Shown in pieces: positions 52,291 to 62,049 of a stretch of 64,000 bases of DNA. Source of the stretch: Adhaeribacter aquaticus DSM 16391. GTDB taxonomy: Bacteria; Bacteroidota; Bacteroidia; Cytophagales; Hymenobacteraceae. The stretch lies in the NCBI RefSeq assembly GCF_000473365.1, contig NZ_KI421517.1, forward strand, positions 4,164,196-4,228,195, in the 5' to 3' direction. A program made the position numbers and the translations under genes. Below the pieces are notes generated by a model, which had not been told where the DNA came from, did no database searches, and was given only the letters and a program-made list of their open reading frames with translations. The first letter of the stretch is position 1; each line of letters starts with the position of its first letter.

Positions 52291-54289
52291 GCACTTCAGC
52301 TAATTGCTCAGCAAAGCGAGGCAAGGTAAAGGTAAATGTACTTCCTTTACCTTCCTCGCTTTCTACTTTTATGGTACCATTATTTTTATCTAAAAACTCT
52401 TTACATAAAACCAGGCCTAAACCAGTTCCTTTTTCATTGGCAGTGCCCCGGGTACTGTGATATTCGTTCCGAAATAACTTTTTCCTGTTAGCCTCACTAA
52501 TTCCACAACCAGAATCCGAAACAGCCACCGATACCTCATTACCAAAACCTGCCGCCGTAATTTTTACAGTTCCATCAGTTGCAGTAAATTTAATAGCATT
52601 AGCCAGTAAATTCCGCAAAACAAAATTTATCATTTCAGAATCGGCAAAAGCTACTTCCTTTGGTTCAATATTATTGTATACCTTAATTCCTTTTGTTTCC
52701 GCTAAAGGTATTAATAAATCTACATTACGTTGGGCTAACCGATATAAGGAAAAAGTGTTTTTATAAAGTTGTAAACCACTCATCTGGTTTTTGGACCAGA
52801 TTAACAGGTTATCTAAAAGATTGGTAGTCTGACCCAATTCCTTTTTAAAATGTTGTATCAATAACTTGAGCTCCTCGGCTTTAAGTTTTTGACCATCAAG
52901 CAAATCAATAAAACCAATCAGAGAGGCCAAAGGGCTCCGTAAATCATGCGAAATTATGGAAAAGAATTTCGTCTTTAACTCGTTCATTTTTTCCAGTTCT
53001 TCTTTTTGGGTAACAAGCAACTGGGCTTGGAGAGAAATTTCTTCTTTTTGCTGTTTAAGCCTTTCAAAGGAACTTACCAGAGCCTCATTAATTCGTTTAA
53101 TTCTAATCTGGCTCAAAAATGTTATCAAGGCAAAGGCGGCAAAAGCCAGACAGGCAAATATGATAAACCAAAACCGGATATTTTTTCGCTCCAGTTCCTT
53201 GGCCTGAATAGTTTTTTCGGCTCTTAACCGTATGTTTTCGTTACTCTTTTTTTCTGTTTCGTATTTTACCTGCATTTCGGCTACTTCCCGCTGCCCGGTT
53301 TCGGTTAATATACTATCATTGTAAATTCTAAACAGGTTATATGATTCTAAAGCATTTTTATAATCTCCCCGGTTTAAATACACCTCCTGCAGTACCCCGG
53401 CCGATTCTTTGATTTCTTCTTTTGAACCAAGTTGCTTGGCTAAAACAAAACTTTGCCTGGCATAATTAAGCGCCAGATCAGAATTTATATTTAAAGCATT
53501 ATAAGCAAGCGATATACCTCGCAAGGCATAGCACTTATTTAAGTTATCATTATTTTCTGTTGAAATTTTCAATGCTTCATTTAAGAAAACTAATGACTGC
53601 TTGTACAGCTTTTTATCCTGATAGATATCACCGATATTATTCAAACTAATGGCAATACCAGTAACGTCGCCTATTTCTCTTTTTATGGGCAACGATTGCT
53701 TGTAATAGGTTAAAGCTTTATCTGGATGCAGCGTTCTTTCGTATAGGTGCCCGATATTATTCAGGACCATACTCATAAACTTTTTGTTCTTAATCTGCGT
53801 GGAGATTACTAAAGCTTTTTTATAAAAACTTAAAGCCTGGGCAGTATCCTGCTTATAATTATAGACGTTACCAAGATTAACAAAACTGGCACATAAACCA
53901 GTAGAGTCCTTAATACTTTCACGTATTTTTAAGGCCTTAAAATGGTAGCCGGCCGCTTTGGGAAAATCGCCCAACATAAAATACGCGCCGCCAATATTAT
54001 TCAAGGCCTGGGCTTCTCCTTTTTTGTATTGAATTTTTTGAGCTAACCCAAGAGATTTTTCGCCATTGCTTATGGCTTTCTTACCATCCAAAGAATAATA
54101 AAGTTTGCTGATAGTAGCTAAGAGATCAACCCGAACCGAGTCGCTGGTAGTTTTTTCAACCGCTTGAAACAAGCTATCTATTTCAGAGGTTTGGGCTGAG
54201 CATACTAATGGCAAGAAGAAAGTAAAAGCCCAGAAGTACCGTTTTAAATTATAATATAGCTTCAAGCAAAAGGACCTTAATACGAACAA
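52283..54289 (-). CDS. TPR-repeat sensor histidine kinase
   Basis: A two-domain membrane sensor kinase of up to 668 aa. A signal peptide ends near LVCSAQ; the periplasmic part (about 40-330) is built of TPR repeats (SLNNIGDIYQDKKLYKQSLVFLNEAL). One helix at about 370-391 spans the membrane, followed by a coiled coil and the kinase: His448 in FFSIISHDLRSPLASLIG, N-box LRNLLANAIKFT, and GTGLGLVLCKEFLDKN. Only TTG starts are available (54289 or 54265); the latter gives the better signal peptide. Its 3' end overlaps the convergent oxidoreductase by 8 bp. No response regulator is next to it. Confidence 0.92.
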   Translation of the reverse strand: MFVLRSFCLKLYYNLKRYFWAFTFFLPLVCSAQTSEIDSLFQAVEKTTSDSVRVDLLATISKLYYSLDGKKAISNGEKSLGLAQKIQYKKGEAQALNNIGGAYFMLGDFPKAAGYHFKALKIRESIKDSTGLCASFVNLGNVYNYKQDTAQALSFYKKALVISTQIKNKKFMSMVLNNIGHLYERTLHPDKALTYYKQSLPIKREIGDVTGIAISLNNIGDIYQDKKLYKQSLVFLNEALKISTENNDNLNKCYALRGISLAYNALNINSDLALNYARQSFVLAKQLGSKEEIKESAGVLQEVYLNRGDYKNALESYNLFRIYNDSILTETGQREVAEMQVKYETEKKSNENIRLRAEKTIQAKELERKNIRFWFIIFACLAFAAFALITFLSQIRIKRINEALVSSFERLKQQKEEISLQAQLLVTQKEELEKMNELKTKFFSIISHDLRSPLASLIGFIDLLDGQKLKAEELKLLIQHFKKELGQTTNLLDNLLIWSKNQMSGLQLYKNTFSLYRLAQRNVDLLIPLAETKGIKVYNNIEPKEVAFADSEMINFVLRNLLANAIKFTATDGTVKITAAGFGNEVSVAVSDSGCGISEANRKKLFRNEYHSTRGTANEKGTGLGLVLCKEFLDKNNGTIKVESEEGKGSTFTFTLPRFAEQLAEVLI

Positions 54290-54409
54290 GATAAGTTAAT
54301 TAAACTTTTACTATATTCAAAATAAAAATCGTAAGTTAATTAGCCCTCTTTATATAAAATTATAATCTAATTAATATCTTAACTAACCAGTGAAAACAAA
54401 CCAGGTTAG

Positions 54410-55618
54410 TTAATTTACCTCCAAAGCCTTATATTCATCCAGAACCTTTTCGAGTTTTGGTTTATAATAGTTGAAAAGCATTTGGTAAATAATCCAGCAC
54501 CAGATCAAAATACACGGCACCACCTTTACCACATACGGCTCAAAAAAAGTTTTCCGGATAAATCTGGGATAAAGATCGGAAGCGGCCAGTTCTGTAAAAA
54601 GTATAGCTAGGGTAAAAAGCACTTTATTGGTCAGCGTTTTTTCCTGGCTGAAAAACCAGATAACAACCCCACTTAAAGCAATAATAAAGGTAGGCGATTC
54701 TGCTTTATGGTTAAAAATTACTACCCAAATCAAAACAGAAGCAAGAGCCAATAACCTGAAAACATAATCCTGGTAATGCTTTATTCGGATAAATGGCAGA
54801 CAGAATAAACCGGCACCAAAAAATAAAACAGCAACTTTGGAAGGGTTAAAACCAAACCACGTTTCCAACCAGCCCATTACAGAAAAGCCTAAGGAAATAG
54901 AATGATCGTTTTGCAACAAATGTAACCAGCTTTTATACAAAAAAATCAGTTGCTGCCAATCTACCACTACCAGCGGTAGCATAAATAAAACCACAAACCA
55001 AAAAATGGTATAGGCAGTCAGTTTAATTTTATTGGGGTAAAACAAAAACAAGGCAAAAGCTACTAAACCAAATAACTTAATATAACAACTGCAAACAATA
55101 CAAAAGGTAGCCCAGAGGTAGTTTTTACGCTCCAACAACCCAACAGCCCAAATAACTAAACCGGCAGTTAAGGCGTTACTTTGCTCGTTCTGGAGAGTAG
55201 TTAATACTTCCATGAACATAGCAAACAGCATTAGAGCCTTTACTTTATCATTAAACTGGGGCAGGCTTCGAAATCCTAAAAATAAAACAAAGGCATTTAA
55301 TAAATTCCAGATTATGATTCCCGCTATATCAGGTAACAAAGCAAAAAATCCAAAGAAAAGCGAAAATGTAGGGCTGTATTTATACAAATCCCAATGCTCA
55401 TCCCAAAATAACTTGTATAGGTCCTGGTAATGGATCAGGTGGAAGAAAGACTGCTTAAAAATAATATAGTTATTGTAATGCGTGTAATACCGGCCATTCC
55501 CAATATTGATAGATTCTGGTTTTAAATAAGATTGAACAGAAGCAAAAATTGCCAGAATACTGAATAAAATTAATACTACTTTATAATTAATAATTAACCG
55601 GGAAAGTAACGGCTTCAT
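54410..55618 (-). CDS. DUF2029/GT87-like polytopic membrane glycosyltransferase
   Basis: A 402-aa membrane protein with about eleven helices. It resembles the GT87 (DUF2029) group of polyprenyl-phosphate-mannose-dependent transferases: an early loop with YTHYNNYIIFKQSFFHLIHYQDLY and DLYKYSPTFSLFFGFFALLP, the typical Y-x-Y-P/S-P pattern after TM1. The acceptor and sugar are unknown. Single gene on the minus strand. Confidence 0.75.
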   Translation of the reverse strand: MKPLLSRLIINYKVVLILFSILAIFASVQSYLKPESINIGNGRYYTHYNNYIIFKQSFFHLIHYQDLYKLFWDEHWDLYKYSPTFSLFFGFFALLPDIAGIIIWNLLNAFVLFLGFRSLPQFNDKVKALMLFAMFMEVLTTLQNEQSNALTAGLVIWAVGLLERKNYLWATFCIVCSCYIKLFGLVAFALFLFYPNKIKLTAYTIFWFVVLFMLPLVVVDWQQLIFLYKSWLHLLQNDHSISLGFSVMGWLETWFGFNPSKVAVLFFGAGLFCLPFIRIKHYQDYVFRLLALASVLIWVVIFNHKAESPTFIIALSGVVIWFFSQEKTLTNKVLFTLAILFTELAASDLYPRFIRKTFFEPYVVKVVPCILIWCWIIYQMLFNYYKPKLEKVLDEYKALEVN

Positions 55619-55670
55619 GAAGTAACGGTTTTCCTAAAGACTAATAATTCTTATTCTTTTACTACAAACA

Positions 55671-55710
55671 AAAAAATACCATCTGTTCTAAAAATAAGAA
55701 AGATGGTATT
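55671..55710 (-). terminator. Intrinsic terminator of thyA
   Basis: Stem AATACCATCT (55675-55684) with AGATGGTATT (55701-55710), with TTCT/AGAA extending inward. A T-run follows on the minus strand. It lies 23 bp past the thyA stop. Confidence 0.75.
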
Positions 55711-55733
55711 GGATATTATACAAAATTGTAAAC

Positions 55734-56528
55734 TTAAACAGCCACTGGCGCTTTAATAGCCGGATGTGGATCGTAATTCAGTAGCTTAAAATCTTCATAG
55801 GAAAAGTTAAAAATGGATGATATATCCGGATTCATATCCATGATTGGCAATGGCCGGGGTTCCCGGGTCAATTGAAGTTCTGCTTGCTCCAGGTGGTTCA
55901 GGTACAAATGCGTATCGCCACCTGTCCAGATAAACTCACCCAATTCGAGATTACATACCTGCGCCATCATCATGGTAAGCAAAGCATAGGAGGCAATATT
56001 AAAAGGCACACCTAGAAATACATCGGCACTGCGCTGATACAATTGGCAGGAAAGTTTATTATCTGCTACATAAAATTGGAAAAACGCATGGCATGGCGGC
56101 AATTTCATGTTATTAATTTCAGCTACATTCCAGGCGCTTACAATAATACGTCGCGAGTCCGGGTTATTTTTGAGCTGATTTACTACCTGGGTGATCTGAT
56201 CGATATGGCCCCCTTCCGGAGTAGGCCAACTCCGCCATTGTGAACCATAAACAGGTCCTAAATTACCATGCTCATCAGCCCATTCGTTCCATATTGATAC
56301 ACCGTTGTCTGTAAGATATTTTATATTAGTCTCTCCTTTTAAAAACCACAACAACTCATGAATAATGGATTTCAGATGAACCTTTTTAGTGGTTACTAAT
56401 GGAAACCCAGCGGCTAAATCAAACCGCATCTGGTAGCCAAAAACACTTAGAGTTCCGGTACCGGTCCTGTCTTCTTTTTTAGTTCCGCTTTTTAAAATGT
56501 GTTGTAAAAGGTCTAAATATTGTTGCAT
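55734..56528 (-). CDS. thyA: Thymidylate synthase
   Basis: Methylates dUMP to dTMP with methylene-tetrahydrofolate. The 264-aa length and the catalytic Cys146 in [12 protein letters not shown] equal those of the E. coli enzyme. Other landmarks are the phosphate-binding [35 protein letters not shown] and GDTHLYLNH. No folA (dihydrofolate reductase) follows directly. Confidence 0.97.
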   Translation of the reverse strand: MQQYLDLLQHILKSGTKKEDRTGTGTLSVFGYQMRFDLAAGFPLVTTKKVHLKSIIHELLWFLKGETNIKYLTDNGVSIWNEWADEHGNLGPVYGSQWRSWPTPEGGHIDQITQVVNQLKNNPDSRRIIVSAWNVAEINNMKLPPCHAFFQFYVADNKLSCQLYQRSADVFLGVPFNIASYALLTMMMAQVCNLELGEFIWTGGDTHLYLNHLEQAELQLTREPRPLPIMDMNPDISSIFNFSYEDFKLLNYDPHPAIKAPVAV

Positions 56529-56547
56529 AGAGAGATTATTCAGAAAC

Positions 56548-56555
56548 CAAAAATA
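56548..56555 (-). promoter_or_regulatory. Candidate -7 box of thyA
   Basis: The minus strand reads TATTTTTG, a match to TAnnTTTG, 20 bp upstream of the thyA ATG. No -33 TTG is evident. Confidence 0.4.
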
Positions 56556-56677
56556 CTAACTCTTCTCATTAATGACTATTAAACCAGAAAAAATATCAGG
56601 TGCTTGGCTTCTATTCTTTTTAGCTTAAAATGGAATATATTGCAGAATATACTTAAACAGGAAATCGGAAATAAAAC

Positions 56678-57244
56678 ATGGCGAAAAGAATTTTACTACT
56701 CGTTGGAGTTATGATCTACGGACTAACTGGTTGGAGCCAGAATGATAAATTAAACTTATTGTTAAAAGAGCGGGAAAATCTGATCCAGCAATACCATTAT
56801 TACAACAAGCAGAATAATAACTTTTGGGGCAAAAAATCTAAAAAAGACTTATTGAACATAATAGAATCTTTAAAGCCTATCATTAATAAAGATTCTGAAA
56901 TTATAAAAGAAATAAATGTTACCAGTCTGAAAAAGCAAGCCATAACCACAGTAGAAAAAGACAAAATAGAACGCCAGGTGGTAGATGATAAAAGAGTGGC
57001 TATGGAAAATTTTTATGATCTAAAACAAGAAATGGCCAGCTTAAAAAATATTCAGAAGGTAAAGCAGCGGGAAATAGAAACCTTAAAAGAAAAGCTAACT
57101 GAAGCCCAGAATAATAAATTAGAATCAGATAAGCGCCTCGTAATAGTGGGCGGTTTAGGTATAATGCTTTTATTGTACTGTATCTTTCTAAAGAGCAACC
57201 TGGTTTCCCTGAAAAAGAAGAGAACCCGTATTAATAAGGTTTAA
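56678..57244 (+). CDS. Hypothetical coiled-coil membrane protein, 188 aa
   Basis: Not recognised. The N-terminus is a signal peptide (MAKRILLLVGVMIYGLTGWSQ). The middle (about 22-150) is charged and helical, with a likely coiled coil at about 95-150 (NFYDLKQEMASLKNIQKVKQREIETLKEKLTEAQ). A C-terminal helix (about 153-171, IVVGGLGIMLLLYCIFL) is followed by a basic tail KKKRTR, so it would be anchored with the bulk outside the cytoplasm. It is divergent from thyA and convergent with a small membrane protein. Confidence 0.75.
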   Translation: MAKRILLLVGVMIYGLTGWSQNDKLNLLLKERENLIQQYHYYNKQNNNFWGKKSKKDLLNIIESLKPIINKDSEIIKEINVTSLKKQAITTVEKDKIERQVVDDKRVAMENFYDLKQEMASLKNIQKVKQREIETLKEKLTEAQNNKLESDKRLVIVGGLGIMLLLYCIFLKSNLVSLKKKRTRINKV

Positions 57245-57285
57245 ACCAGCAAAAGGAGAAGGAAAACCTAATAACAACCTCAGAT

Positions 57286-57546
57286 TCAAATTTTCTTCCC
57301 TCTTTTGTTGTAATACCATTTGCTGAAAAAAATAAGCACAATCAGAAGCCCCCCTTGCATAATAAAAGAAGTATTAATGTCTTTTAAAGCAGCTTTGTCA
57401 ATTATAAAAAAGATCCAAACAGCATTTACAAAAAGAGCCAGAATTATTAAAATCCAAAAAAAACTGGAGTTAAGTTTAATTTTTAAAGGCTTAACCAAAT
57501 TAACTTTTTGTTTAATCCTTTGATTTTTATTTAAAAACAACTGCAT
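57286..57546 (-). CDS. Hypothetical small membrane protein, 86 aa
   Basis: Not recognised. It has a basic N-terminal region (about 1-28), two membrane helices (about 29-50, SSFFWILIILALFVNAVWIFFI, and about 63-78, MQGGLLIVLIFFSKWYY), and a basic C-terminus (NKRGKKI). Positive ends suggest both termini are in the cytoplasm. It converges on the coiled-coil gene with a 41-bp gap. Confidence 0.6.
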   Translation of the reverse strand: MQLFLNKNQRIKQKVNLVKPLKIKLNSSFFWILIILALFVNAVWIFFIIDKAALKDINTSFIMQGGLLIVLIFFSKWYYNKRGKKI

Positions 57547-58056
57547 GCTACACTAAAACAATCAAGGTATTAGTTCTTTTATTGAACATACGCTTTTAGA
57601 ACCTCTAAAGTTAATTATTTTAAAAGTACTAATACCTAAACCAGTGCAGTTGCTATAAACCGAAGATATTAAGCTATTTACCCTTTTATATATCTAAATG
57701 TTCTTTAAGTGATTAAGGATTAGGTAAACTGAAATAGAGAACGATTTATCTAAAATTTACTATTAGTCAGATCCTTTTTAAATTTAGAAGGCAATTTCTC
57801 AATTCTACTAACCTTAGAATTTTAAAGCTGGTTAAGCCGAATATTTCAGGTATTAAATCTGCATTTACGTAGTGGATAAACTGCTATTTTAAAACTAAAA
57901 AGATTAGAAACTTGTTTAAAATAATACTACCCAAAGTATTATAAAAAGTAAAGATTATTGTACCAGAAGGTGAATAGAACAAGCCATTCATTTTCCTTCA
58001 TTAAATAGAGCCGCTTCAATAAAAATTGTATTTTGCAGCGGCATTGCAGAATTTAC
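57547..58056. other. AT-rich spacer before the helicase gene
   Basis: A 510-bp spacer with no supported gene or hairpin. It carries the promoter regions for two divergent genes, but no clear TAnnTTTG was picked out. Confidence 0.3.
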
Positions 58057-60015
58057 ATGTTCGAGATACAAGAAGAATTAAATAAAGTAAGTAAATTATT
58101 AAAACTGGAGCAAGAAGAAGACCTGGCTCAATATAAACTTAAAAGTACCCGTAGCTCCATTCAGGAAAGAAAACAGAACGGCTTGTGCTGGTACCCAGTT
58201 TCTATTACCAAAACCGAAATAGGATTTGGCAATAAAGTAGTGGTGGAAATAGAACGCCAGGGAGGTCGCGATCAAATGCATTTATTCCAAACCGGCAAAA
58301 ATGCTTCTATTTTCAGCAATACACCCAATAATCAGGGTGCCCAGCTTTCCGGCGTTATCATGACCCTGAAACGCAATAAGCTTACGCTGGCAACTACCAA
58401 AGAAGACTTACCGGATTGGATAGATGATGGTAAATTAGGCATCGATCTTACCTTCGATGAAATGAGTTACCGGGAAATGGAAATTGCGATGAAGAAGGTT
58501 TCCGAGGCTTCGCATAGCCGCCTGGAGCAGTTACGCAATATCCTGTATGGTGCTCAACCAGCTGTATTTTACCCTAGGAAGGATTTTGTTCCGGATCCCA
58601 ATCTGAACAGTTCCCAAAATGAAGCTATTCAGAATATTGAAGCGGCTAAAGATGTAGCTATTATTCATGGACCTCCGGGCACCGGTAAAACCACAACGTT
58701 GGTACAGGCCATACTGCGCACTTTGCAGCAGGAGCGCCGATTACTGGTAACAGCTCCTAGTAATACAGCCGTGGATTTATTAACGGAGAAGCTCGCCGCT
58801 CAGGGCGTAAACGTAATTCGGATTGGTAATCCATCGCGGGTATCGGATATTCTTTTGCACCATACCCTGGATGCTCAGATTATGGAGCACAAAGATTACC
58901 AGGAAGTAAAAGAACTCCGCCGCACTGCCGAACAATATAAAGAAATGGCTTCGCAGTTTAAGCGCACCTTTGGCTGGCAGGAACGTGAGCAACGCAAAAT
59001 GCTGAAAGAACAAAGCCGAGGTTATTTGGCGGAGGCCGAAAACATCGAGCGTTACATAACCGATGATTTACTGGATAAAGTGCAGGTAATTACTTGTACA
59101 CTGGTTGGCTCGGCCAATCGGGTAATCCGGCATTTAACATACGATACGGTTTTTATTGATGAAGCGGCACAAGCCCTGGAGCCAGCCTGCTGGATTCCTA
59201 TAACTAGAGCAAACCGGGTAATTTTGGCCGGTGACCATTGCCAATTACCGCCTACAGTAAAGTCACTGGAAGCGGAAAAAGGGGGCTTGGAAATAACCTT
59301 GTTTGAAAAGTGTATTGAGCGGCAACAGAATGTGGCGGTTATGCTACGGACCCAGTACCGGATGCATCAGGATATTATGCAATTCTCTAACCAGCAGTTT
59401 TATAACGGCCAATTGGAGGCGCACGAAACCGTGTTTAACACTGATTTGCACGCTTTCAACCCTTTATTTCCGGAAGGATTAGCGGTAGAATTTATCGATA
59501 CCGCCGGCTGCGGGTATAATGAGAAATCGTTTGCCGAAGGTGCCAGCACGGCAAATCCCGAAGAAGCTGATTTATTGCTTCGTCATTTGCAGCACTTAAT
59601 TAAAGAATATAATCCAGCTGAAGATGCAGATCCGCTCCGGATAGGCATTATAGCACCCTACCGGGCTCAGATAAATTATCTGGTGGATGAAGTGGAGCAT
59701 AATCCCGCATTGCATGAATTACAAACCAAACGGCTCCTTACCGTAGGCACAGTAGATAGTTTCCAGGGACAGGAACGGGATATCATCTTCATCAGCATGG
59801 TGCGCAGCAACAACGCCGGAGATATTGGCTTTCTTAGCGATATCAGACGGATGAACGTGGGCATGACCCGGGCGCGTAAAAAACTGGTAATTGTGGGTGA
59901 TAGTGCTACTTTAACCCAGCACCCTTTTTACCGGGATTTTGTGGCATACACAGAAAGTATTAATGCGTACATAAGTGCCTGGGAATTAATGGAAGTTCTG
60001 AATATTCCTTCGTAG
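58057..60015 (+). CDS. IGHMBP2/Upf1-like SF1 DNA/RNA helicase
   Basis: A 652-aa superfamily 1B helicase with an N-terminal beta-barrel (about 40-130). Helicase motifs are complete: GPPGTGKTTT (I), TAPSNTAVDLL (Ia), DEAAQALEP (II), GDHCQLPPT (III), RTQYRMHQDIMQFSN (IV region), GTVDSFQGQERDIIFIS (V) and NVGMTRARKKLVIVGD (VI). Relatives unwind DNA or RNA 5' to 3'; the bacterial role is not established. ATG 58057 is preferred over TTG 58033, since the extra eight residues are not typical. Single gene, followed 135 bp later by a SlyD-like isomerase. Confidence 0.92.
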   Translation: MFEIQEELNKVSKLLKLEQEEDLAQYKLKSTRSSIQERKQNGLCWYPVSITKTEIGFGNKVVVEIERQGGRDQMHLFQTGKNASIFSNTPNNQGAQLSGVIMTLKRNKLTLATTKEDLPDWIDDGKLGIDLTFDEMSYREMEIAMKKVSEASHSRLEQLRNILYGAQPAVFYPRKDFVPDPNLNSSQNEAIQNIEAAKDVAIIHGPPGTGKTTTLVQAILRTLQQERRLLVTAPSNTAVDLLTEKLAAQGVNVIRIGNPSRVSDILLHHTLDAQIMEHKDYQEVKELRRTAEQYKEMASQFKRTFGWQEREQRKMLKEQSRGYLAEAENIERYITDDLLDKVQVITCTLVGSANRVIRHLTYDTVFIDEAAQALEPACWIPITRANRVILAGDHCQLPPTVKSLEAEKGGLEITLFEKCIERQQNVAVMLRTQYRMHQDIMQFSNQQFYNGQLEAHETVFNTDLHAFNPLFPEGLAVEFIDTAGCGYNEKSFAEGASTANPEEADLLLRHLQHLIKEYNPAEDADPLRIGIIAPYRAQINYLVDEVEHNPALHELQTKRLLTVGTVDSFQGQERDIIFISMVRSNNAGDIGFLSDIRRMNVGMTRARKKLVIVGDSATLTQHPFYRDFVAYTESINAYISAWELMEVLNIPS

Positions 60016-60150
60016 TTACCAAGGTTTAAAGTTATACCGGAATAAATTTTTCCCCGTAAATTAATCCTGAATAATTTTTAACCTGTATATTACAACAATA
60101 AACTTAGAACTAAACCGCCACATCGGCCCTATTCAAAACCTAAAACTGTT

Positions 60151-60666
60151 ATGACAGCAATTAGCAAAAACAAAGTAGTTTCGCTCACCTACGAGCTTAA
60201 AGTGTTAAACGACGACGGCGAGCAAACCCTGGTAGAAACAGCCGATGCTGATCATCCCATGACCTTTTTATTTGGGATGAGCGGCTTGCCTGATAAATTC
60301 GAAGAAAACCTGGATGGCAAAAACGAAGGCGAATCCTTTTCTTTTGCTCTGGAAGCAGAAGAAGGCTACGGCGACTACGACAATAATGCACTAGTAAATA
60401 TTCCTAAAAACGTTTTTGAAATCGATGGTAAAATAGATGATGAAATGTTACAGGAAGGCAATTATATTCCTATGTCGGATAACGAAGGAAATCAAATGCA
60501 AGGGCGTGTAGTAGATGTTGGCGACCAAGAGGTAACGATGGATTTTAACCATCCGTTGGCTGGCCAGAAAATGTTTTTTGAAGGTAAAGTGTTACAGGTA
60601 AGAGAAGCCAGTGCCGAAGAAATAGCGCATGGCCATGTTCACGGCGAAGGCGGTCACCATCACTAA
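60151..60666 (+). CDS. FKBP-type peptidyl-prolyl isomerase (SlyD-like)
   Basis: A 171-aa cytoplasmic isomerase/chaperone. The FKBP core is split by the IF chaperone insert (about 75-125) as in SlyD: VVSLTYELKVLNDDGEQ, FLFGMSGLPDKFEENLDGKNEGE, and FNHPLAGQKMFFEGKVLQVREA. The acidic insert EEGYGDYDNNALVNIPKNVF is typical. The tail is His-rich (HGHVHGEGGHHH), as in metal-binding SlyD proteins, so it may bind nickel. Single gene ending in a terminator. Confidence 0.93.
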   Translation: MTAISKNKVVSLTYELKVLNDDGEQTLVETADADHPMTFLFGMSGLPDKFEENLDGKNEGESFSFALEAEEGYGDYDNNALVNIPKNVFEIDGKIDDEMLQEGNYIPMSDNEGNQMQGRVVDVGDQEVTMDFNHPLAGQKMFFEGKVLQVREASAEEIAHGHVHGEGGHHH

Positions 60667-60704
60667 ACTAATTTAGGCAGTAATAAAATTTAATTAATAA
60701 TTAC

Positions 60705-60740
60705 AAAAGAGCCGGCAATATTTTGCCGGCTCTTTTGTTT
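60705..60740 (+). terminator. Intrinsic terminator after the SlyD-like gene
   Basis: A 14-bp perfect stem (AAAAGAGCCGGCAA/TTGCCGGCTCTTTT) with a 4-nt loop and a T-rich tail, 39 bp past the stop codon. Confidence 0.9.
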
Positions 60741-60802
60741 TAATAGTATTCTAAAAGTAAGCGTTTTAACACCTTCTATTTATCAAATGTTTATTACTTA
60801 AA

Positions 60803-61387
60803 ATGAATACTATAGTAACAAAAACAGCCATAACCTTTTTTTTATTTTTAGCTAGTTTCTGCAGTTATGGCCAGGATACTAACTTTATTATCTGGAGTAA
60901 AAATGTATTGAAACCTTCTGACTTTACGGTGCTGTCGGAAAAAGTTAATGCAGGCCAAAAAGCAGCTTTAACTACCGGCCAAATAGGTTACCGTTATTCC
61001 TATAAAAATGAAGGAAGTCAGAATATTGTATTTATAGAGATTCAGAACCGTTTTTCAAAAGACAAGTCCTGGATGAAATCGGATGCTATAAATAATCAGA
61101 ACCTTCTAGAGCATGAACAACTGCATTTTGATCTAGGAGAAGTATATGCCCGCATGTTCACCAAAATTCTGTCCGAAAAAAGAATAGCTAAAAATTTACG
61201 AGAAAATTTACCTCAGATTTATAAAGAAGTTTTTAGCCAGATGGAGGCAAAACAGGTTCTGTATGATCAGGAGACTAACCATGGCCTGATAAAAGAAAAA
61301 CAAAAAGAATGGAAAGTTTTTATTGAAGAAGAATTGGAAAAATATAAAGATTTTGCCGACAAAAAAGTTAGTTATAGTGTTTCCTAA
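60803..61387 (+). CDS. DUF922-like secreted protein (putative zinc protease)
   Basis: A 194-aa exported protein with a signal peptide ending CSYGQ|DTNF. The pattern fits DUF922: the opening IIWSKNVLKPSDF, then ATTG-like LTTGQIGYRYSYKN, and LLEHEQLHFDLGEVYARMF, in which H-E-x-x-H resembles a metalloprotease site. The rest is a charged helical tail. The protease idea comes from the family description and is untested. It converges on the subunit 3 gene with a 2-bp gap. Confidence 0.8.
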   Translation: MNTIVTKTAITFFLFLASFCSYGQDTNFIIWSKNVLKPSDFTVLSEKVNAGQKAALTTGQIGYRYSYKNEGSQNIVFIEIQNRFSKDKSWMKSDAINNQNLLEHEQLHFDLGEVYARMFTKILSEKRIAKNLRENLPQIYKEVFSQMEAKQVLYDQETNHGLIKEKQKEWKVFIEEELEKYKDFADKKVSYSVS

Positions 61388-61389
61388 AA

Positions 61390-62037
61390 TTAACTATTAC
61401 TAACTCCCAGTTTTTGACAGGCTTCTTCCGGGCAACCGTTCCAGTTTGGATTGCCCACATTACCCATATATTGTAAATCTTCAATACCCATTTTACTTGT
61501 CCAAAACCCGGAAGCTACCAAATCGCGGAAGCTGTTAAAGAAGGCAACGCCCTGGCTCATTTCGGGCTTGGCTTGGGCAGGCCAGGCAATAGCATCTAAT
61601 ATTTCCGTTTGCTGTGGCTCCGAGCATTCTACAAAAGCCTTATCATACCGTTTCAGGCATTGGTTATTTAACCACTTTAAGCCTCCCCGCATAGGTACTT
61701 GTTTATTAGGCTGATCCAGCATCATAAATTCTATAAATTCGGGTACCCCGGCATCCGAAGCATTGCCCGAGCGGTCATCCCGGGGAAGAATAATATCCGC
61801 CAATACCCTAACAGTTTTTCGCTCTTCCTCGGTGAAGAACTTTTGCTTCATCATTTCCTGGTCCTTCTGCTCCTGGGTAGTTAGCTCCTGGCTTGCAGCG
61901 GCTGATCCGTGCCTATCATGGCCTGTTTCAATCTTTTCTCTTTTGTCCTCACATCCCGGAATAACTAAACCCGTTCCGGCAGCAAGCGAACCTAATCCTA
62001 AATATTTAAGTGATGAACGGCGATTAATCTTTCCCAT
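61390..62037 (-). CDS. Gluconate 2-dehydrogenase subunit 3-family protein (Tat lipoprotein)
   Basis: A 215-aa small subunit that partners a GMC oxidoreductase in membrane-bound FAD sugar dehydrogenases. The N-terminus has a twin-arginine motif NRRSSLKYLGLG and a lipobox I-P-G-C, so it is Tat-exported and lipidated; it can carry the signal-less FAD subunit with it. The body shows the subunit 3 pattern: FFTEEERKTVRVLADIILPRDDRSGNASDAGVPEFIE and GVAFFNSFRDLVASGFWTSKMGI. It lies 12 bp after the GMC gene. Confidence 0.9.
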   Translation of the reverse strand: MGKINRRSSLKYLGLGSLAAGTGLVIPGCEDKREKIETGHDRHGSAAASQELTTQEQKDQEMMKQKFFTEEERKTVRVLADIILPRDDRSGNASDAGVPEFIEFMMLDQPNKQVPMRGGLKWLNNQCLKRYDKAFVECSEPQQTEILDAIAWPAQAKPEMSQGVAFFNSFRDLVASGFWTSKMGIEDLQYMGNVGNPNWNGCPEEACQKLGVSNS

Positions 62038-62049
62038 ATTAAAAGCTTT

